Positions 7,429-16,231 are shown, counted from the first letter of the stretch. The stretch: DNA of 49,758 nt from an uncultured Clostridia bacterium (GCA_947627985.1 CANQYD010000003.1:88108-137865); one strand, 5' to 3'. Notes: generated by a model from the sequence alone, not told the origin. A program made the numbers and translations.

Positions 7429-9066
7429 TTACTGCGGATCGGGGGAAGCCTCGCCGAGGACGACCTCGACGTCGAAGCTTTCGCCCTTCTGCGAGCTCCA
7501 TTCGCTGATGATCGGGCGATAGATCGTTACCGTGACGGTGTCGCCGACCTTGTGCCGGTTCTTGACGGCGTTCAGCTCGTTCATTCCGGTGACGGTCTCG
7601 CCGTCGATGCCGATGATGACGTCGCCCGGCATTATCCCCGCCTTTTGAGCTCCGGAGCCTTCGGTGATTGTGTAAACCTGAATTCCTTGCGGCAGACCGT
7701 AAAGCATCGAGGTGAGCTCGGTGATGTCCTTGCCGGAGATGCCGATTGACGGTCTTCCGGTGACGTATCCGTATTCGATTAAGTTTGTGATGATCGGCAG
7801 CGCTTCGTCAATCGGTATCGCAAAACCGAGACTTTCGCCGTAGACCGAATTGATCTTAGCCGATGTGATACCTACGACTCTCCCGTATGCGTCGATAAGG
7901 GGACCGCCCGAGTTGCCGTTGTTGATTGCGGCGCTGGTCTGCATAAGGGTCATCGTGTTGTCGTCTATCGTGACGGTCCTGTTGAGACCGGAGATTATGC
8001 CTGTAGTCATGGTTCCGTAGAGCTCGAAACCGAGCGGATTGCCGATCGCGATCGCAAGCTCGCCTATTCTTAAATCGGAAGATTTTCCGAACTCGACGGG
8101 GGTCAGGTCAAACTGCGACGGGTCGATCTTTAGGACCGCGATATCCGACTGCTCGTCGCTTCCGATGACCTCGGCTTCGTATTCGTTCATGCCGCCGTCA
8201 ACCACCGTCACCGAGGAGATGTAGCCGTCGATGACATGCGCGTTTGTGACGACATATCCGTTGTCGCTGATTATAAAGCCGCTTCCGAGCTGAGTGCCCC
8301 TCGAGACCTTGGCGGAGATTCCCACCACCGACGGGCTGACCTTATCGTAGATATCCGGGATCGACATGGCGTCGTCGGGAGTGGCAAGCTGCTCAAGCGT
8401 CGGATAATCCCGAAGCGGAGTTTTAATGCTTTCGACCGCGTTGTCGCCGAATTCCTCTACTTCCTCGTCAACCTCTTCGTTTTCGGGCTCATAATCCTCA
8501 ATGACATTTTCTTCCTCGGCTTTATTGGTGAACTGGTGCTGCTCGATCGGCACCTTGGATTTCAATGAATCCTCGGGAGGATTGGATATTCTCTGGAATA
8601 GCGTATATCCGCCTATCGATCCCACAGCCACGATAAAGACGGTCAGAACGGCGGTTATCGCGATCAAAACCGCCTTTCCGGCGTTCTTTTTCTTTTTGGG
8701 AGCCGCGGGCTGAGGCGCATAAACGTACTCGTTTGTCTGCGGACGGTAATAGCCCTGCGACATGTTCTGATAGGGCTGGTACTGATATGACGGCTGGGTG
8801 GCTTTTTGCTCCTGTTCGGGGACAAATACCTGCTCGGCGGGCTCGTGATGATCTTCCTCGGCGGCAATTTCTTCCACCTCGGGAGCCTCGTCGGCGTCGG
8901 CATCAACATCATTATTATCATTATTATCGGCAGCCGAAGAATCTTCCGAAACGGCTTCTTCGGGGATATTTTCAGCCTTTTCTTCCGGCTGCTTCACCGG
9001 CTTGGCGCTTTCCTCGGTGGAGATTTCCTCAGCACCGTGCTGATCCTGCATATCGAATTCATTCAT
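7429..9066 (-). CDS. HtrA/DegP-type membrane-anchored serine protease with PDZ domain
   Basis: A 545-residue protein. Residues 1-125 are acidic and low-complexity, followed by a KKKK motif and one membrane segment (about 133-155). A trypsin-like domain spans about 235-430, with catalytic His277 (VTNAHVID), Asp308 (SDIAVLKI) and Ser386 (GNSGGPL). A C-terminal PDZ domain (about 440-535) has GVQVYTI-like and AGIMPGDVI motifs. The family degrades or refolds damaged exported proteins at the cell surface. The long acidic N-terminal tail lies on the cytoplasmic side, as in several Firmicute HtrA proteins. The ATG is preceded by GGAGG. A -10-like TATAAT lies on the minus strand at 9181-9186 without a good -35. 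The exact gene symbol (htrA, htrB or degP) cannot be decided. Confidence 0.95.
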   Translation of the reverse strand: MNEFDMQDQHGAEEISTEESAKPVKQPEEKAENIPEEAVSEDSSAADNNDNNDVDADADEAPEVEEIAAEEDHHEPAEQVFVPEQEQKATQPSYQYQPYQNMSQGYYRPQTNEYVYAPQPAAPKKKKNAGKAVLIAITAVLTVFIVAVGSIGGYTLFQRISNPPEDSLKSKVPIEQHQFTNKAEEENVIEDYEPENEEVDEEVEEFGDNAVESIKTPLRDYPTLEQLATPDDAMSIPDIYDKVSPSVVGISAKVSRGTQLGSGFIISDNGYVVTNAHVIDGYISSVTVVDGGMNEYEAEVIGSDEQSDIAVLKIDPSQFDLTPVEFGKSSDLRIGELAIAIGNPLGFELYGTMTTGIISGLNRTVTIDDNTMTLMQTSAAINNGNSGGPLIDAYGRVVGITSAKINSVYGESLGFAIPIDEALPIITNLIEYGYVTGRPSIGISGKDITELTSMLYGLPQGIQVYTITEGSGAQKAGIMPGDVIIGIDGETVTGMNELNAVKNRHKVGDTVTVTIYRPIISEWSSQKGESFDVEVVLGEASPDPQ

Positions 9067-9359
9067 TGTTTCAGCCTCCGATTCGTATCCGCAACCGTCA
9101 ACAGGAGTGTGAGTGGGTTTCCGATCGATTATATGATCTCCCGGCAGAATTTATCCGCCTCGGGATATGTTCTATCTATTATTATACCGGGAAGTGTGAA
9201 AACTGTATGAAGATATGCGGAATATTTGACGTTGCGGAAGGTGAAATTTTCTGCGGAAGGGGAATTTTTGGAAGGATTTGGGGGATAATCGGGGCTGGGA
9301 GCACTTCAGAGGATAGAAGGTAGAGGGTAGAAGGTAGATTCTTATCTTATACTTTCAGC
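9067..9359. other. Upstream region of htrA
   Basis: About 290 bp without a gene. It holds the htrA ribosome binding site, a minus-strand TATAAT (complement of 9181-9186), and near 9316-9345 a run of AGAAGGTAGAGGGTAGAAGG-type purine repeats. Confidence 0.4.
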
Positions 9360-9490
9360 GCCTATCAAGCTTCGGCAGGGGCACCCAACCTGTGCCCAGC
9401 CTCCTGCTCCTGATTTTACCTCTTAAGAGGCACCCAGCCCTGCCACCGGGCTTTCGCATATCACCGCACCTTGGTAGGAGCAGGGGACAC

Positions 9491-9576
9491 GGGCGAAGCC
9501 CGACCGCGCGCAAGCGCGCGGTCGCTGCCGCGGCTCCGCCGCGGCAGCCGGCGCCTTCGGCGCCGGGGCTTCGCCC
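9491..9576. repeat. Cloverleaf core, copy A1
   Basis: The outer stem GGGCGAAGCCC (9491-9501) pairs with GGGCTTCGCCC (9566-9576). Three hairpins abut without any linker: GACCGCGCGC around AA (9502-9523), GCTGCCGCGGC around TCC (9524-9548), and CGGCGCC around TTC (9549-9565). Confidence 0.85.
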
Positions 9577-9780
9577 TGCGTGCACCCTCCGGCTGCACAG
9601 AAAACAGACGTTAGAAGTCAGAGGACAGATTTTCATCTTCCACCCTCAGCTCCTATCAGTCTCCGGCATAGGCACCGACCCCGTCCCCACCCTTCAGCTC
9701 CTGCTTTTTCCCGTAAGAGGCACCCAGCCTTGCCACCGGGCTTGCACATATCACCGAACCTCGGTAGGAGCAGGGGGCAC

Positions 9781-9866
9781 GGGCGAAGCCCGACCGCGCG
9801 CAAGCGCGCGGTCGCTGCCGCGGCTCTGCCGCGGCAGCCGGCGCCTTCGGCGCCGGGGCTTCGCCC
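9781..9866. repeat. Cloverleaf core, copy A2
   Basis: Same structure as A1, shifted by 290 bp. The only difference is the middle hairpin loop, TCT instead of TCC, so every stem is preserved. Confidence 0.85.
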
Positions 9867-9971
9867 TGCGTGCACCCTCCGGCTGCACAGAGTACAGAAA
9901 TCAGAAGTCAGAGGTCAGATCCTCATCTTCCCCATCCCTCACCCCAAAATCACAATCTTCCACAAAACCCC

Positions 9972-10000
9972 TTGCCAATTTTCCAAACCTGTGCTATACT
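9972..10000 (+). promoter_or_regulatory. Sigma-A type promoter for the MBOAT-like gene
   Basis: TTGCCA, 17-bp spacer, TATACT. It lies about 50 bp upstream of the TTG start at 10051. Confidence 0.7.
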
Positions 10001-10050
10001 TACACTATATATTCCTTCGCGGACCTTCCGCACGAAAGGGGACCCCGAAC

Positions 10051-11343
10051 TTGCTTTTCACCGACCCTGTCTTCGTCTTCGCATTCCTGCCTATATATCT
10101 GATTTTGCTATACTGCTCCGGCGAGAGCGGCTCGAAAAACCTTATCTCTGCGCTTGCCGGGCTGATATTCATCGCCTTCGGTCGCAGCATTTATTATGCG
10201 CTGATCCTTCCTGCTGTATTCCTGATCTGGCTTTCGGGGATTCTGACCCGCAGATTTCCCCGTCCCGCCGTCGTCGTCGGCACGCTCGTTTCCGCGGTTT
10301 TTGCGATCATCGCGACCCTATCCCTGAGCGAACCCTCGTCTCTTGAGAGTATCATGCTGACCTCGGGGCTGATGATTTTCGTGATCAAGACTGCGGGATA
10401 TCTCAAATACTGCTGCCGTGAGGAGCCGGAGCGCAATTTTTTGAGGATTTGCGCATATTTCATCTCCCCCGAAAACTTTCTGATCCCGCCGCTTTGCGGC
10501 TACGGCGAGATGAAAAAGCAGCTTACGGATCGCAAATTCACACTTTATAAATCCTCCGCAGGGCTTGCGATGTTCATCGAAAATTTGGCGATCGCCTCCG
10601 TCTGCGGGCTTTCCTGCGACATAGTCAGGCAGGCTGCGACCGAGTACGAGGCATTTCCGTGGGCTAATGCGGTAACGCTTTACATCATCACAATAATCGA
10701 AATGTACGTCACGGTATCGGCATATGCCGGAATGTCCCGTGGCATAGGGCTTCTCAGCGGCTTCTGCAAAGCGGTTCCCGAGCCGGCGTTTATGCCCGCA
10801 AAGTCGCTTCATAAGCACGCCGACAGCCTCTATCACGGCTTCTCCGAGACCTGCGCCGAGGCGTTTTACGGTCCCGGCTTCGAGTTCTGGACATTTGCCG
10901 GGGCATTCCTGATCGCCTCCGCCGCCATGTTTGCGATGGGAAACGGCGCCGCCGCCTTCGTCCTGCTGATGATATCAGCCGCCGCGATCTCCAAAAAATC
11001 CGGCAGGGGAGGCATACCCGGGATAATCTTTGCAACAGCTGTTATTATAATAGGTATGCTGACGCTGACCTGCTCCTCGCCCGACGGCGTTGCGAAGCTG
11101 TTCGGGGCGCTGAACATCTCAAAATACGATTACGACGTCACATATATACTCAATCTTGAACTTAAAAACCGCCTCCCGTGGATAATTTTAGGCGTGATAC
11201 TGGTCTCGCCGATAAGGAGGATCGCTGCGGAGTTTATCCGCCGAAAAGCCTCGGAGGACGACAGGATTTTCATGGCTCTTCGGGTCGCCGAGACGGTTTG
11301 CTGCATGGGGCTTTTGGTGATCTGCGCCGCCGCAGCGCTTTAA
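10051..11343 (+). CDS. MBOAT/AlgI-like membrane protein lacking the catalytic motif
   Basis: A 430-residue protein with about ten membrane segments. The start, LFTDPVFVFAFLPIYLILLY, matches the N-terminus of AlgI-like membrane-bound O-acyltransferases. The segment SAYAGMSRGIGLLSGF..PEPAF (near residues 225-250) aligns by eye with their conserved SGYSDMAIGLARLFGF..P..F. Immediately after, where active enzymes have an SFWRRWHIS-like segment with the catalytic His, this protein has SLHKHADSLYHGF. It may be inactive, or use one of the other His residues. The TTG start is chosen because GAAAGGGGA precedes it and a promoter ends at 10000; the longer open frame upstream runs through the cloverleaf repeats. 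The next gene follows after 12 bp and looks like a partner. Confidence 0.7.
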   Translation: MLFTDPVFVFAFLPIYLILLYCSGESGSKNLISALAGLIFIAFGRSIYYALILPAVFLIWLSGILTRRFPRPAVVVGTLVSAVFAIIATLSLSEPSSLESIMLTSGLMIFVIKTAGYLKYCCREEPERNFLRICAYFISPENFLIPPLCGYGEMKKQLTDRKFTLYKSSAGLAMFIENLAIASVCGLSCDIVRQAATEYEAFPWANAVTLYIITIIEMYVTVSAYAGMSRGIGLLSGFCKAVPEPAFMPAKSLHKHADSLYHGFSETCAEAFYGPGFEFWTFAGAFLIASAAMFAMGNGAAAFVLLMISAAAISKKSGRGGIPGIIFATAVIIIGMLTLTCSSPDGVAKLFGALNISKYDYDVTYILNLELKNRLPWIILGVILVSPIRRIAAEFIRRKASEDDRIFMALRVAETVCCMGLLVICAAAAL

Positions 11344-11355
11344 GGAGGGAAAATC

Positions 11356-12456
11356 ATGGCGAAAAAAAGGAAAAAAAGACCTCAGCAGCCCGCCGAGAAG
11401 GTCGAAGAAGCCGTCAGGACGGTTCCCAAGTTCGAGATCGGCGTCAAGGGAGACGAGTTCGACATCGCCTACACCCGTGCCGCCGCGAGGGATTCAGCCC
11501 GTGCGGAAGCCCTTTTCAGGCACATTTCCCGCGAATCGGACCGCAGAATCCCCGAGCTGATACGTTTTGCCGCTTTAGCGCTTTTCCTGATCATTATGTC
11601 CCTGAGCTTTGCGCTTCTTTCCCGCGAAGGCAAGCCCCCGCACTTCACCCTACAAAAGCTCGCGAGCGGTCAGTATGCCTCGGAATTTAAGGATTATTAT
11701 GCCGCCGCCCTGCCTTTCGGCGGTCAGCTCCGGGCGATGGGCGACGCACTTCACTTGGGCTTTGACAATAATTCCGACATCATCGTCACCGAGCCCGAAC
11801 CCGAGCCGGAGGAACCGCCTGAGCCCGTCGTTACCGAAGCCACCACCGAGCCCGCGGTCACTCTTCCTCCCGAGACGACTTCGACCCCGATAACGACCGT
11901 TCCGACCACATCCGAAACCGAGACCGAGACGGTCACAGCCGAGCCGGTCGAGAAGCCGGACACCTTCAGAATGTACGCTCACGGCACCGCCAATATCCGA
12001 CTTGAGCCGGACGGAAACTCCATGATTATGGGATATTTTTACAATAATGAGCGCGTCGACGTCGTCGAGATAAGAGACGACGGCTGGGCTGCGATATGGT
12101 TCGGCGGGGCGATCTTATACACCCATTCCGACAGCCTGAGCGATCACCGAACAGCCGTCACCGCCGAAGCCGTCACCACCGAGGAGACCCTGCCCGAGGA
12201 GACGACGGAGGAGGTAACGACCGAGACGCTCCCCGAGATCACCGAGACCGAACCCGAGACGGAGCCCGAGATCACCCTCCCGCCCGAGTGGATCACCGAG
12301 CCAGAGACCACGACCTACACGACGGTGGATCACAGACTCTTAGACCCCGAAATGTCGGCGTATCTTGCGATCCAGTCCCGCAAAAAGGCTTCCGAAGCGG
12401 CTGCAAGAGCCGAAGAGGAGGCTGAGGGGCAGGTTACGGCAAGTCCCGAGGGCTGA
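11356..12456 (+). CDS. Single-pass membrane protein with SH3-like domain (DHHW-like N-terminal part)
   Basis: A 366-residue protein with a basic N-terminus (MAKKRKKRPQQ) and one membrane segment at about 77-95. Then comes FTLQKLASGQYASEFKDYYA..LPFGGQL, which resembles the N-terminal segment of DHHW/AlgX-like proteins that partner MBOAT acyltransferases. After a Thr/Glu/Pro-rich linker (about 133-200) an SH3b-like domain follows (about 203-260: GTANIRLEPDGNSMIMGYFY..VDVVE). A second Thr/Glu-rich tail and an Ala/Glu-rich end complete it. The catalytic DHHW part itself is absent. The gene starts 12 bp after the MBOAT-like gene with GGAGGG, so the pair is co-transcribed. Role: unknown; an envelope-associated complex is inferred. 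Confidence 0.6.
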   Translation: MAKKRKKRPQQPAEKVEEAVRTVPKFEIGVKGDEFDIAYTRAAARDSARAEALFRHISRESDRRIPELIRFAALALFLIIMSLSFALLSREGKPPHFTLQKLASGQYASEFKDYYAAALPFGGQLRAMGDALHLGFDNNSDIIVTEPEPEPEEPPEPVVTEATTEPAVTLPPETTSTPITTVPTTSETETETVTAEPVEKPDTFRMYAHGTANIRLEPDGNSMIMGYFYNNERVDVVEIRDDGWAAIWFGGAILYTHSDSLSDHRTAVTAEAVTTEETLPEETTEEVTTETLPEITETEPETEPEITLPPEWITEPETTTYTTVDHRLLDPEMSAYLAIQSRKKASEAAARAEEEAEGQVTASPEG

Positions 12457-12535
12457 CATTGACTTATAATCCGCAGGATTTTGATATTATGTATTATGTA
12501 CAAAATTAACAGCGTAAATTTGTCATCAATTTTAG

Positions 12536-12564
12536 TTGCGGAAAGCGCGGACGGGTGCTATAAT
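12536..12564 (+). promoter_or_regulatory. Strong sigma-A promoter for first solute-binding lipoprotein
   Basis: TTGCGG, 17-bp spacer, TATAAT, about 48 bp before the ATG at 12612. Confidence 0.8.
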
Positions 12565-12611
12565 ATATCTGTAAGTTTTTGCGCTTAGGCGCATGAAATG
12601 GAGGTCAACCA

Positions 12612-14114
12612 ATGAAAATCAAAAAGATATTGGCGCTGGCTCTGGTCGCGCTGATGATCGTCGCCCTCGTGGGCTGCGGAGGAGCAAGACGTAAAGTCGT
12701 CGAGCTGACTCTCTCCACCGAGGACAGCATGGCGATCCTTAACGCTGCCGGAATCCGTCTGCCCGAGGCTGACGAAGCTGCCGGCGCAAACTCCACTGTC
12801 AAGTGGTGCGCGCATTACGATCCTTTCCAGAACTACAGCGACGATGAAATCGTCAACACCGGTTTTTACACCTTTAAAGAGAAATACGGCGGAAGCCTTG
12901 AGTGGGTCCAGGTAGAGTGGGGCGAGCGTTGGAACGATCTTGCCCGTTATCTTCTTGCCGGCACCCCCCCGGATTTGTTCCCGGGCGAGTCCGCCATCTT
13001 CCCCTACTATGTCATGAAGGGCATGTTTGCCCCCGTCAACGACTACATAAACTTCGACGAGCCCCTCTGGGCTGACATGAAGGACTACGCCTACGACTTC
13101 TTCGGCATGGGCGACAACGTATATGCCGCGGTAGTCAGCGCCTCTTACGGCGAGGTCGTGCCTTACAACCGCAGAGTTATAAACGAGTGGGGATTTGACG
13201 ATCCCGCCGAGCTCTACGCCAACGATCAGTGGACTTGGGATAAGTTCTACGATATGTGCGTCGAGTTCTCCGATCCCGATGAGGACCGCTACGCTCTCGA
13301 CGGCTGGTACTTCTCCGCTTCCTTCTACAACTCCGTAGGTAAGGCTTTGGTGCCGTGGGATCCCGAGACCAACACCTTCTCCTCAAATCTTGACGACCCC
13401 GGCTTTGAAAGAGCCGCCGGATACCTCTACGATCTCAACAAGAACGAGTGCACCTATCCTTGGTGGAACACCTGGGCTTGCAGAGACGACTCCGCCAACG
13501 GAGCCGGCGTAAAGGACAGCAAGTGCCTCTTCTGGATCGTTGCTCCTTGGGGCTTCACCGCGACCGTTGCCGAGAACGCCAACACTTGGGGCGATACCAC
13601 CACCGAGCTGATGTTCGTTCCGCTTCCCCGTGATCCTCAGGGCGACGGCAAGTACTACATTCAGTCCTCGCCGACGGCTTACTGCATCATCAACGGCGCC
13701 ACCAACGGCGACGGCGCGGCTCTGATCATCACCTGCGACCGCTTCAAGGCGATCGACCCGACCGTCAGAGCCATCGATGAAAAGCAGCTCAGAGAGACCT
13801 ACGGCTGGACCGACGAGCTCATCGAGATGGATAAGCACTGCTACGATCTTGCCAACACCGGCAGCCCGATCGTCAACTACAACGACGGCTACGGCATCGA
13901 GCTCGACGGAATCGTCGGCTATGAGGGCGCTATCGGCGCTTCGGGACATGCAACTTCCCGCGACGCGGCTCAGACTTGGGCACAGCTCAAGGAGACCTAC
14001 TCCGATAACGTGGATTACTACATCGAGCAGCTCAACGCGGACGTCGCAGAGTTCATCGCAAGCGGCGGCAAGGCTGACGTAAGCGACCTCGCGGCTGAGA
14101 CGCCTACCGAGTAA
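12612..14114 (+). CDS. Extracellular solute-binding lipoprotein, copy 1
   Basis: A 500-residue protein with a lipoprotein signal peptide and lipobox ALVGC (Cys22). After it comes ELTLSTEDSMAILNAAGIRL, a stretch shared with the next gene. The body has the shape of a family 1 (sugar-type) ABC solute-binding protein: LLAGTPPDLFPG, then NRRVINEWGFDDPAEL, then WTWDKFYDMC. It would capture a solute at the outer face of the membrane. No permease or ATPase gene is adjacent, so it either supplies a transporter encoded elsewhere or is a sensor or scavenger. The start has GGAGG before the ATG. It has its own promoter and terminator, making it monocistronic. Confidence 0.9.
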   Translation: MKIKKILALALVALMIVALVGCGGARRKVVELTLSTEDSMAILNAAGIRLPEADEAAGANSTVKWCAHYDPFQNYSDDEIVNTGFYTFKEKYGGSLEWVQVEWGERWNDLARYLLAGTPPDLFPGESAIFPYYVMKGMFAPVNDYINFDEPLWADMKDYAYDFFGMGDNVYAAVVSASYGEVVPYNRRVINEWGFDDPAELYANDQWTWDKFYDMCVEFSDPDEDRYALDGWYFSASFYNSVGKALVPWDPETNTFSSNLDDPGFERAAGYLYDLNKNECTYPWWNTWACRDDSANGAGVKDSKCLFWIVAPWGFTATVAENANTWGDTTTELMFVPLPRDPQGDGKYYIQSSPTAYCIINGATNGDGAALIITCDRFKAIDPTVRAIDEKQLRETYGWTDELIEMDKHCYDLANTGSPIVNYNDGYGIELDGIVGYEGAIGASGHATSRDAAQTWAQLKETYSDNVDYYIEQLNADVAEFIASGGKADVSDLAAETPTE

Positions 14115-14146
14115 ATTGAAATTTCCCGTCATATGTTCATAGGGTT

Positions 14147-14181
14147 CGGGCAGGATAGAGATATCCTGCCCGCCTCTTTTT
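14147..14181 (+). terminator. Intrinsic terminator after solute-binding lipoprotein copy 1
   Basis: CGGGCAGGATA-GAGA-TATCCTGCCCG, a perfect 11-bp stem, then CCTCTTTTT. Confidence 0.92.
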
Positions 14182-14227
14182 GTCTGAATTGTAAAATGTC
14201 GGCGCAAGTTTTTGTGAAGTATGATAA

Positions 14228-14256
14228 TTGAAATCGACCCCGCCTGTGTGTTAAAA
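14228..14256 (+). promoter_or_regulatory. Probable promoter for solute-binding lipoprotein copy 2
   Basis: TTGAAA, 17-bp spacer, TTAAAA, 65 bp before the ATG at 14321. The -10 is weaker than that of copy 1. Confidence 0.5.
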
Positions 14257-14320
14257 TGATTACGGCTGATTATTTTTTTATATCGGTTTTTGCAGAAAAA
14301 TTTACTTGGAGGTACGAAAA

Positions 14321-15775
14321 ATGCTTAAAAGAACGATTGCTCTTTTACTTGCGGCTGTGCTGATTCTGGCGCTTGTCGGCTGCGGAGGCAAAAAGAGAGT
14401 TCCTATCGAGCTGACGCTTTCGACGGAGGATTCCGAGGCTATCCTTAATGCCGCGGGTATCTATCTTCCCACCGTCGAGGATACGGCAGCCGCCGGAACT
14501 ACCATCAACTGGTATGCTTGGTTTGACGATTTCCACAACTATTCCGAGGGAGAAGTCGTAAACACCGGATACTTCACATTCAAGAACAGATACGGCTGCG
14601 ACATTGAGTGGACGGAATGCGTCTGGGACGAGAGATTCTCACAGCTTGCGAATCTCATGCTCGCCGGCACTTCCCCCGACTTCTACAACGCCGAGACGGA
14701 GAATTTCCCCTACTACGCTCTCCACGGCACTTTCCAGCCCATCAACCCCTACATAGACCTTGACGACCCGCTCTGGGACGGCATTTCCGACTATATGCGG
14801 ACCTACTTCTCGCTCGGCGACGACGTTTATCTTCTCTGCACCGACCTCTATTTCGGCAGCATTTTGGCATATAACCGCCGCGTCATCGACGAATGGGGCT
14901 TTGACGATCCCGCAGAGCTCTTCTACAACAACGAATGGACTTGGGACGAATTCTATGAGATGTGCGAAGACTTCTCGGACGACGACGACGAGCGCTATGC
15001 TCTCGACGGCTGGGTCTATTCAAGGGCGCTTCAGCGTTCCTGCGGCACCACCATCATCTCCTACGATCCCGAGACCGACAAGTTCATCTCCAACATGGAC
15101 GACGTCGCACTTGAGCGCGCCGGCAATCTGCTTTACGATCTCAACAAGAACCAGTGCGTCTGGCCCTACTATGAGCACGGCTACAAGGTGAGAAATCAGG
15201 GCGCTTCGGGCGCTGCCGACTTCGGCGACGGTCTTAAGGAAGGCGATCTCCTCTTCAGCTGCGGCGGTCCTTACCACATCACCGGTCCGGTTGAAGACAT
15301 CTCCGCCGACTATGCCGACGTCACCGCGAACGAGCTGATGTTCGTTCCGCTTCCGCGCGATCCTCAGGGCAACGGTCAGCAGCTTGTCGAGTCCGACCCG
15401 ATGGGTTACTGCATCGTCAAGAATGCTCCGAACCCCGAAGGAGTTGCGCTTCTTGCCATGTGCGACCGCTTCAAGGCGATCGATCCCACCGTCATGAGCG
15501 TCGACAGAAAGCAGAAGGTCGAGAAATATCTCTGGACCGACGAGATGCTCGACATGTACGACAAGTGCATCGAGCTTGCCAACGGCGATGACGTAATTCT
15601 TGCATACGAAGAGAACGCTCTCGGCTCGACCTTGGGAGTCATCTGCACCGACATCGAGAGAAACGGCATGCAGGCTGACGCCAAGACATGGGCTCAGATC
15701 AAGGAGGAGAACGAGGAGAGAATCCAGTATTACCTCGACGATCTGAACAACGAAGTCGCAAACTTCGTTCCCTGA
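14321..15775 (+). CDS. Extracellular solute-binding lipoprotein, copy 2
   Basis: A 484-residue paralogue of the preceding gene, with lipobox ALVGC (Cys21) and the shared post-signal stretch ELTLSTEDSEAILNAAGIYL. It has near-identical blocks such as NRRVIDEWGFDDPAEL, WTWDEFYEMC and RYALDGW, while the ligand-facing parts differ. This suggests an old tandem duplication with changed specificity. The ATG at 14321 is chosen because GGAGGT lies 7 nt upstream. It is followed after 18 bp by a small membrane-protein gene with its own ribosome binding site, so it may be bicistronic. No transporter membrane components are seen. Confidence 0.9.
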   Translation: MLKRTIALLLAAVLILALVGCGGKKRVPIELTLSTEDSEAILNAAGIYLPTVEDTAAAGTTINWYAWFDDFHNYSEGEVVNTGYFTFKNRYGCDIEWTECVWDERFSQLANLMLAGTSPDFYNAETENFPYYALHGTFQPINPYIDLDDPLWDGISDYMRTYFSLGDDVYLLCTDLYFGSILAYNRRVIDEWGFDDPAELFYNNEWTWDEFYEMCEDFSDDDDERYALDGWVYSRALQRSCGTTIISYDPETDKFISNMDDVALERAGNLLYDLNKNQCVWPYYEHGYKVRNQGASGAADFGDGLKEGDLLFSCGGPYHITGPVEDISADYADVTANELMFVPLPRDPQGNGQQLVESDPMGYCIVKNAPNPEGVALLAMCDRFKAIDPTVMSVDRKQKVEKYLWTDEMLDMYDKCIELANGDDVILAYEENALGSTLGVICTDIERNGMQADAKTWAQIKEENEERIQYYLDDLNNEVANFVP

Positions 15776-15793
15776 TTCTGAAAGGAGACCGGC

Positions 15794-16231
15794 ATGAAAA
15801 AGAGAAGCTTTTGGCTGATGATGACGGGAATATCGCTATTTAACGGGCTGATGTTCTTCCTCACGTCGCTTTCGGCGATGAAAAAGGGGGTCGACGGAGT
15901 CGATAATCAGGCGGGACTTATTTTCATTCCGCTTTTATGGGTCATGGCTGCTGGATTTCTGCTGGTTATGACGGCATTCACGCTTATGATCGGCATTGCG
16001 ATCAAAAAGGACAGGAAGATCGGTTTTTCGGAGATTTTTAAATTCCGCGGGCTGAGCGTTCCGGCTAAGGTCGGGAGGATATGCTTTATCGGCTTCTCCG
16101 GGGTGCTGATGATCTTCGGGATGATGCTCTTCACGGGGGAACTCTTGGGGGCGGTTATGTACTCCTTATCCGGCGGGGTGCTGCTTATAAGCCTTTGGAC
16201 ATGGCTTCGTGCCGCTGTCGTAAGGGCGTGA
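15794..16231 (+). CDS. Small four-segment membrane protein of unknown function
   Basis: A 145-residue protein with four hydrophobic segments (about 8-28, 42-66, 92-111 and 117-137) separated by short basic loops. A GAAAGGAG ribosome binding site lies in the 18-bp gap after the lipoprotein gene, so it is probably co-transcribed with it. No family is recognised. It is too short and lacks the EAA-type loop of an ABC permease, so it is not a disguised transporter subunit. Confidence 0.7.
   Translation: MKKRSFWLMMTGISLFNGLMFFLTSLSAMKKGVDGVDNQAGLIFIPLLWVMAAGFLLVMTAFTLMIGIAIKKDRKIGFSEIFKFRGLSVPAKVGRICFIGFSGVLMIFGMMLFTGELLGAVMYSLSGGVLLISLWTWLRAAVVRA

Larger units (their letters stand above)
9360..9925. 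repeat. Tandem pair of about 290-bp GC-rich cloverleaf elements
   Basis: Two copies with a period of exactly 290 bp between their cloverleaf cores (9491 and 9781). The flanks are also related between copies: GAGGCACCCAGCC..TGCCACC before the core and TGCGTGCACCCTCC after it. The cores differ at one position, which falls in a hairpin loop. Purine-rich (A/G)GAAGTCAGAGG(T/A)CAGA tracts follow each copy. Long frames that run through here are not credible genes. Confidence 0.85.

Noticed and set aside
9580-10050. N-terminal extension of the MBOAT-like gene through the cloverleaf repeat
   Set aside because: The frame there is Arg/Pro/Ala-rich low-complexity translated from palindromes. A promoter (9972-10000) and a ribosome binding site before TTG 10051 give the natural start.
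13383-14207. 274-codon minus-strand frame
   Set aside because: Antisense shadow of the solute-binding lipoprotein; no recognisable domain.
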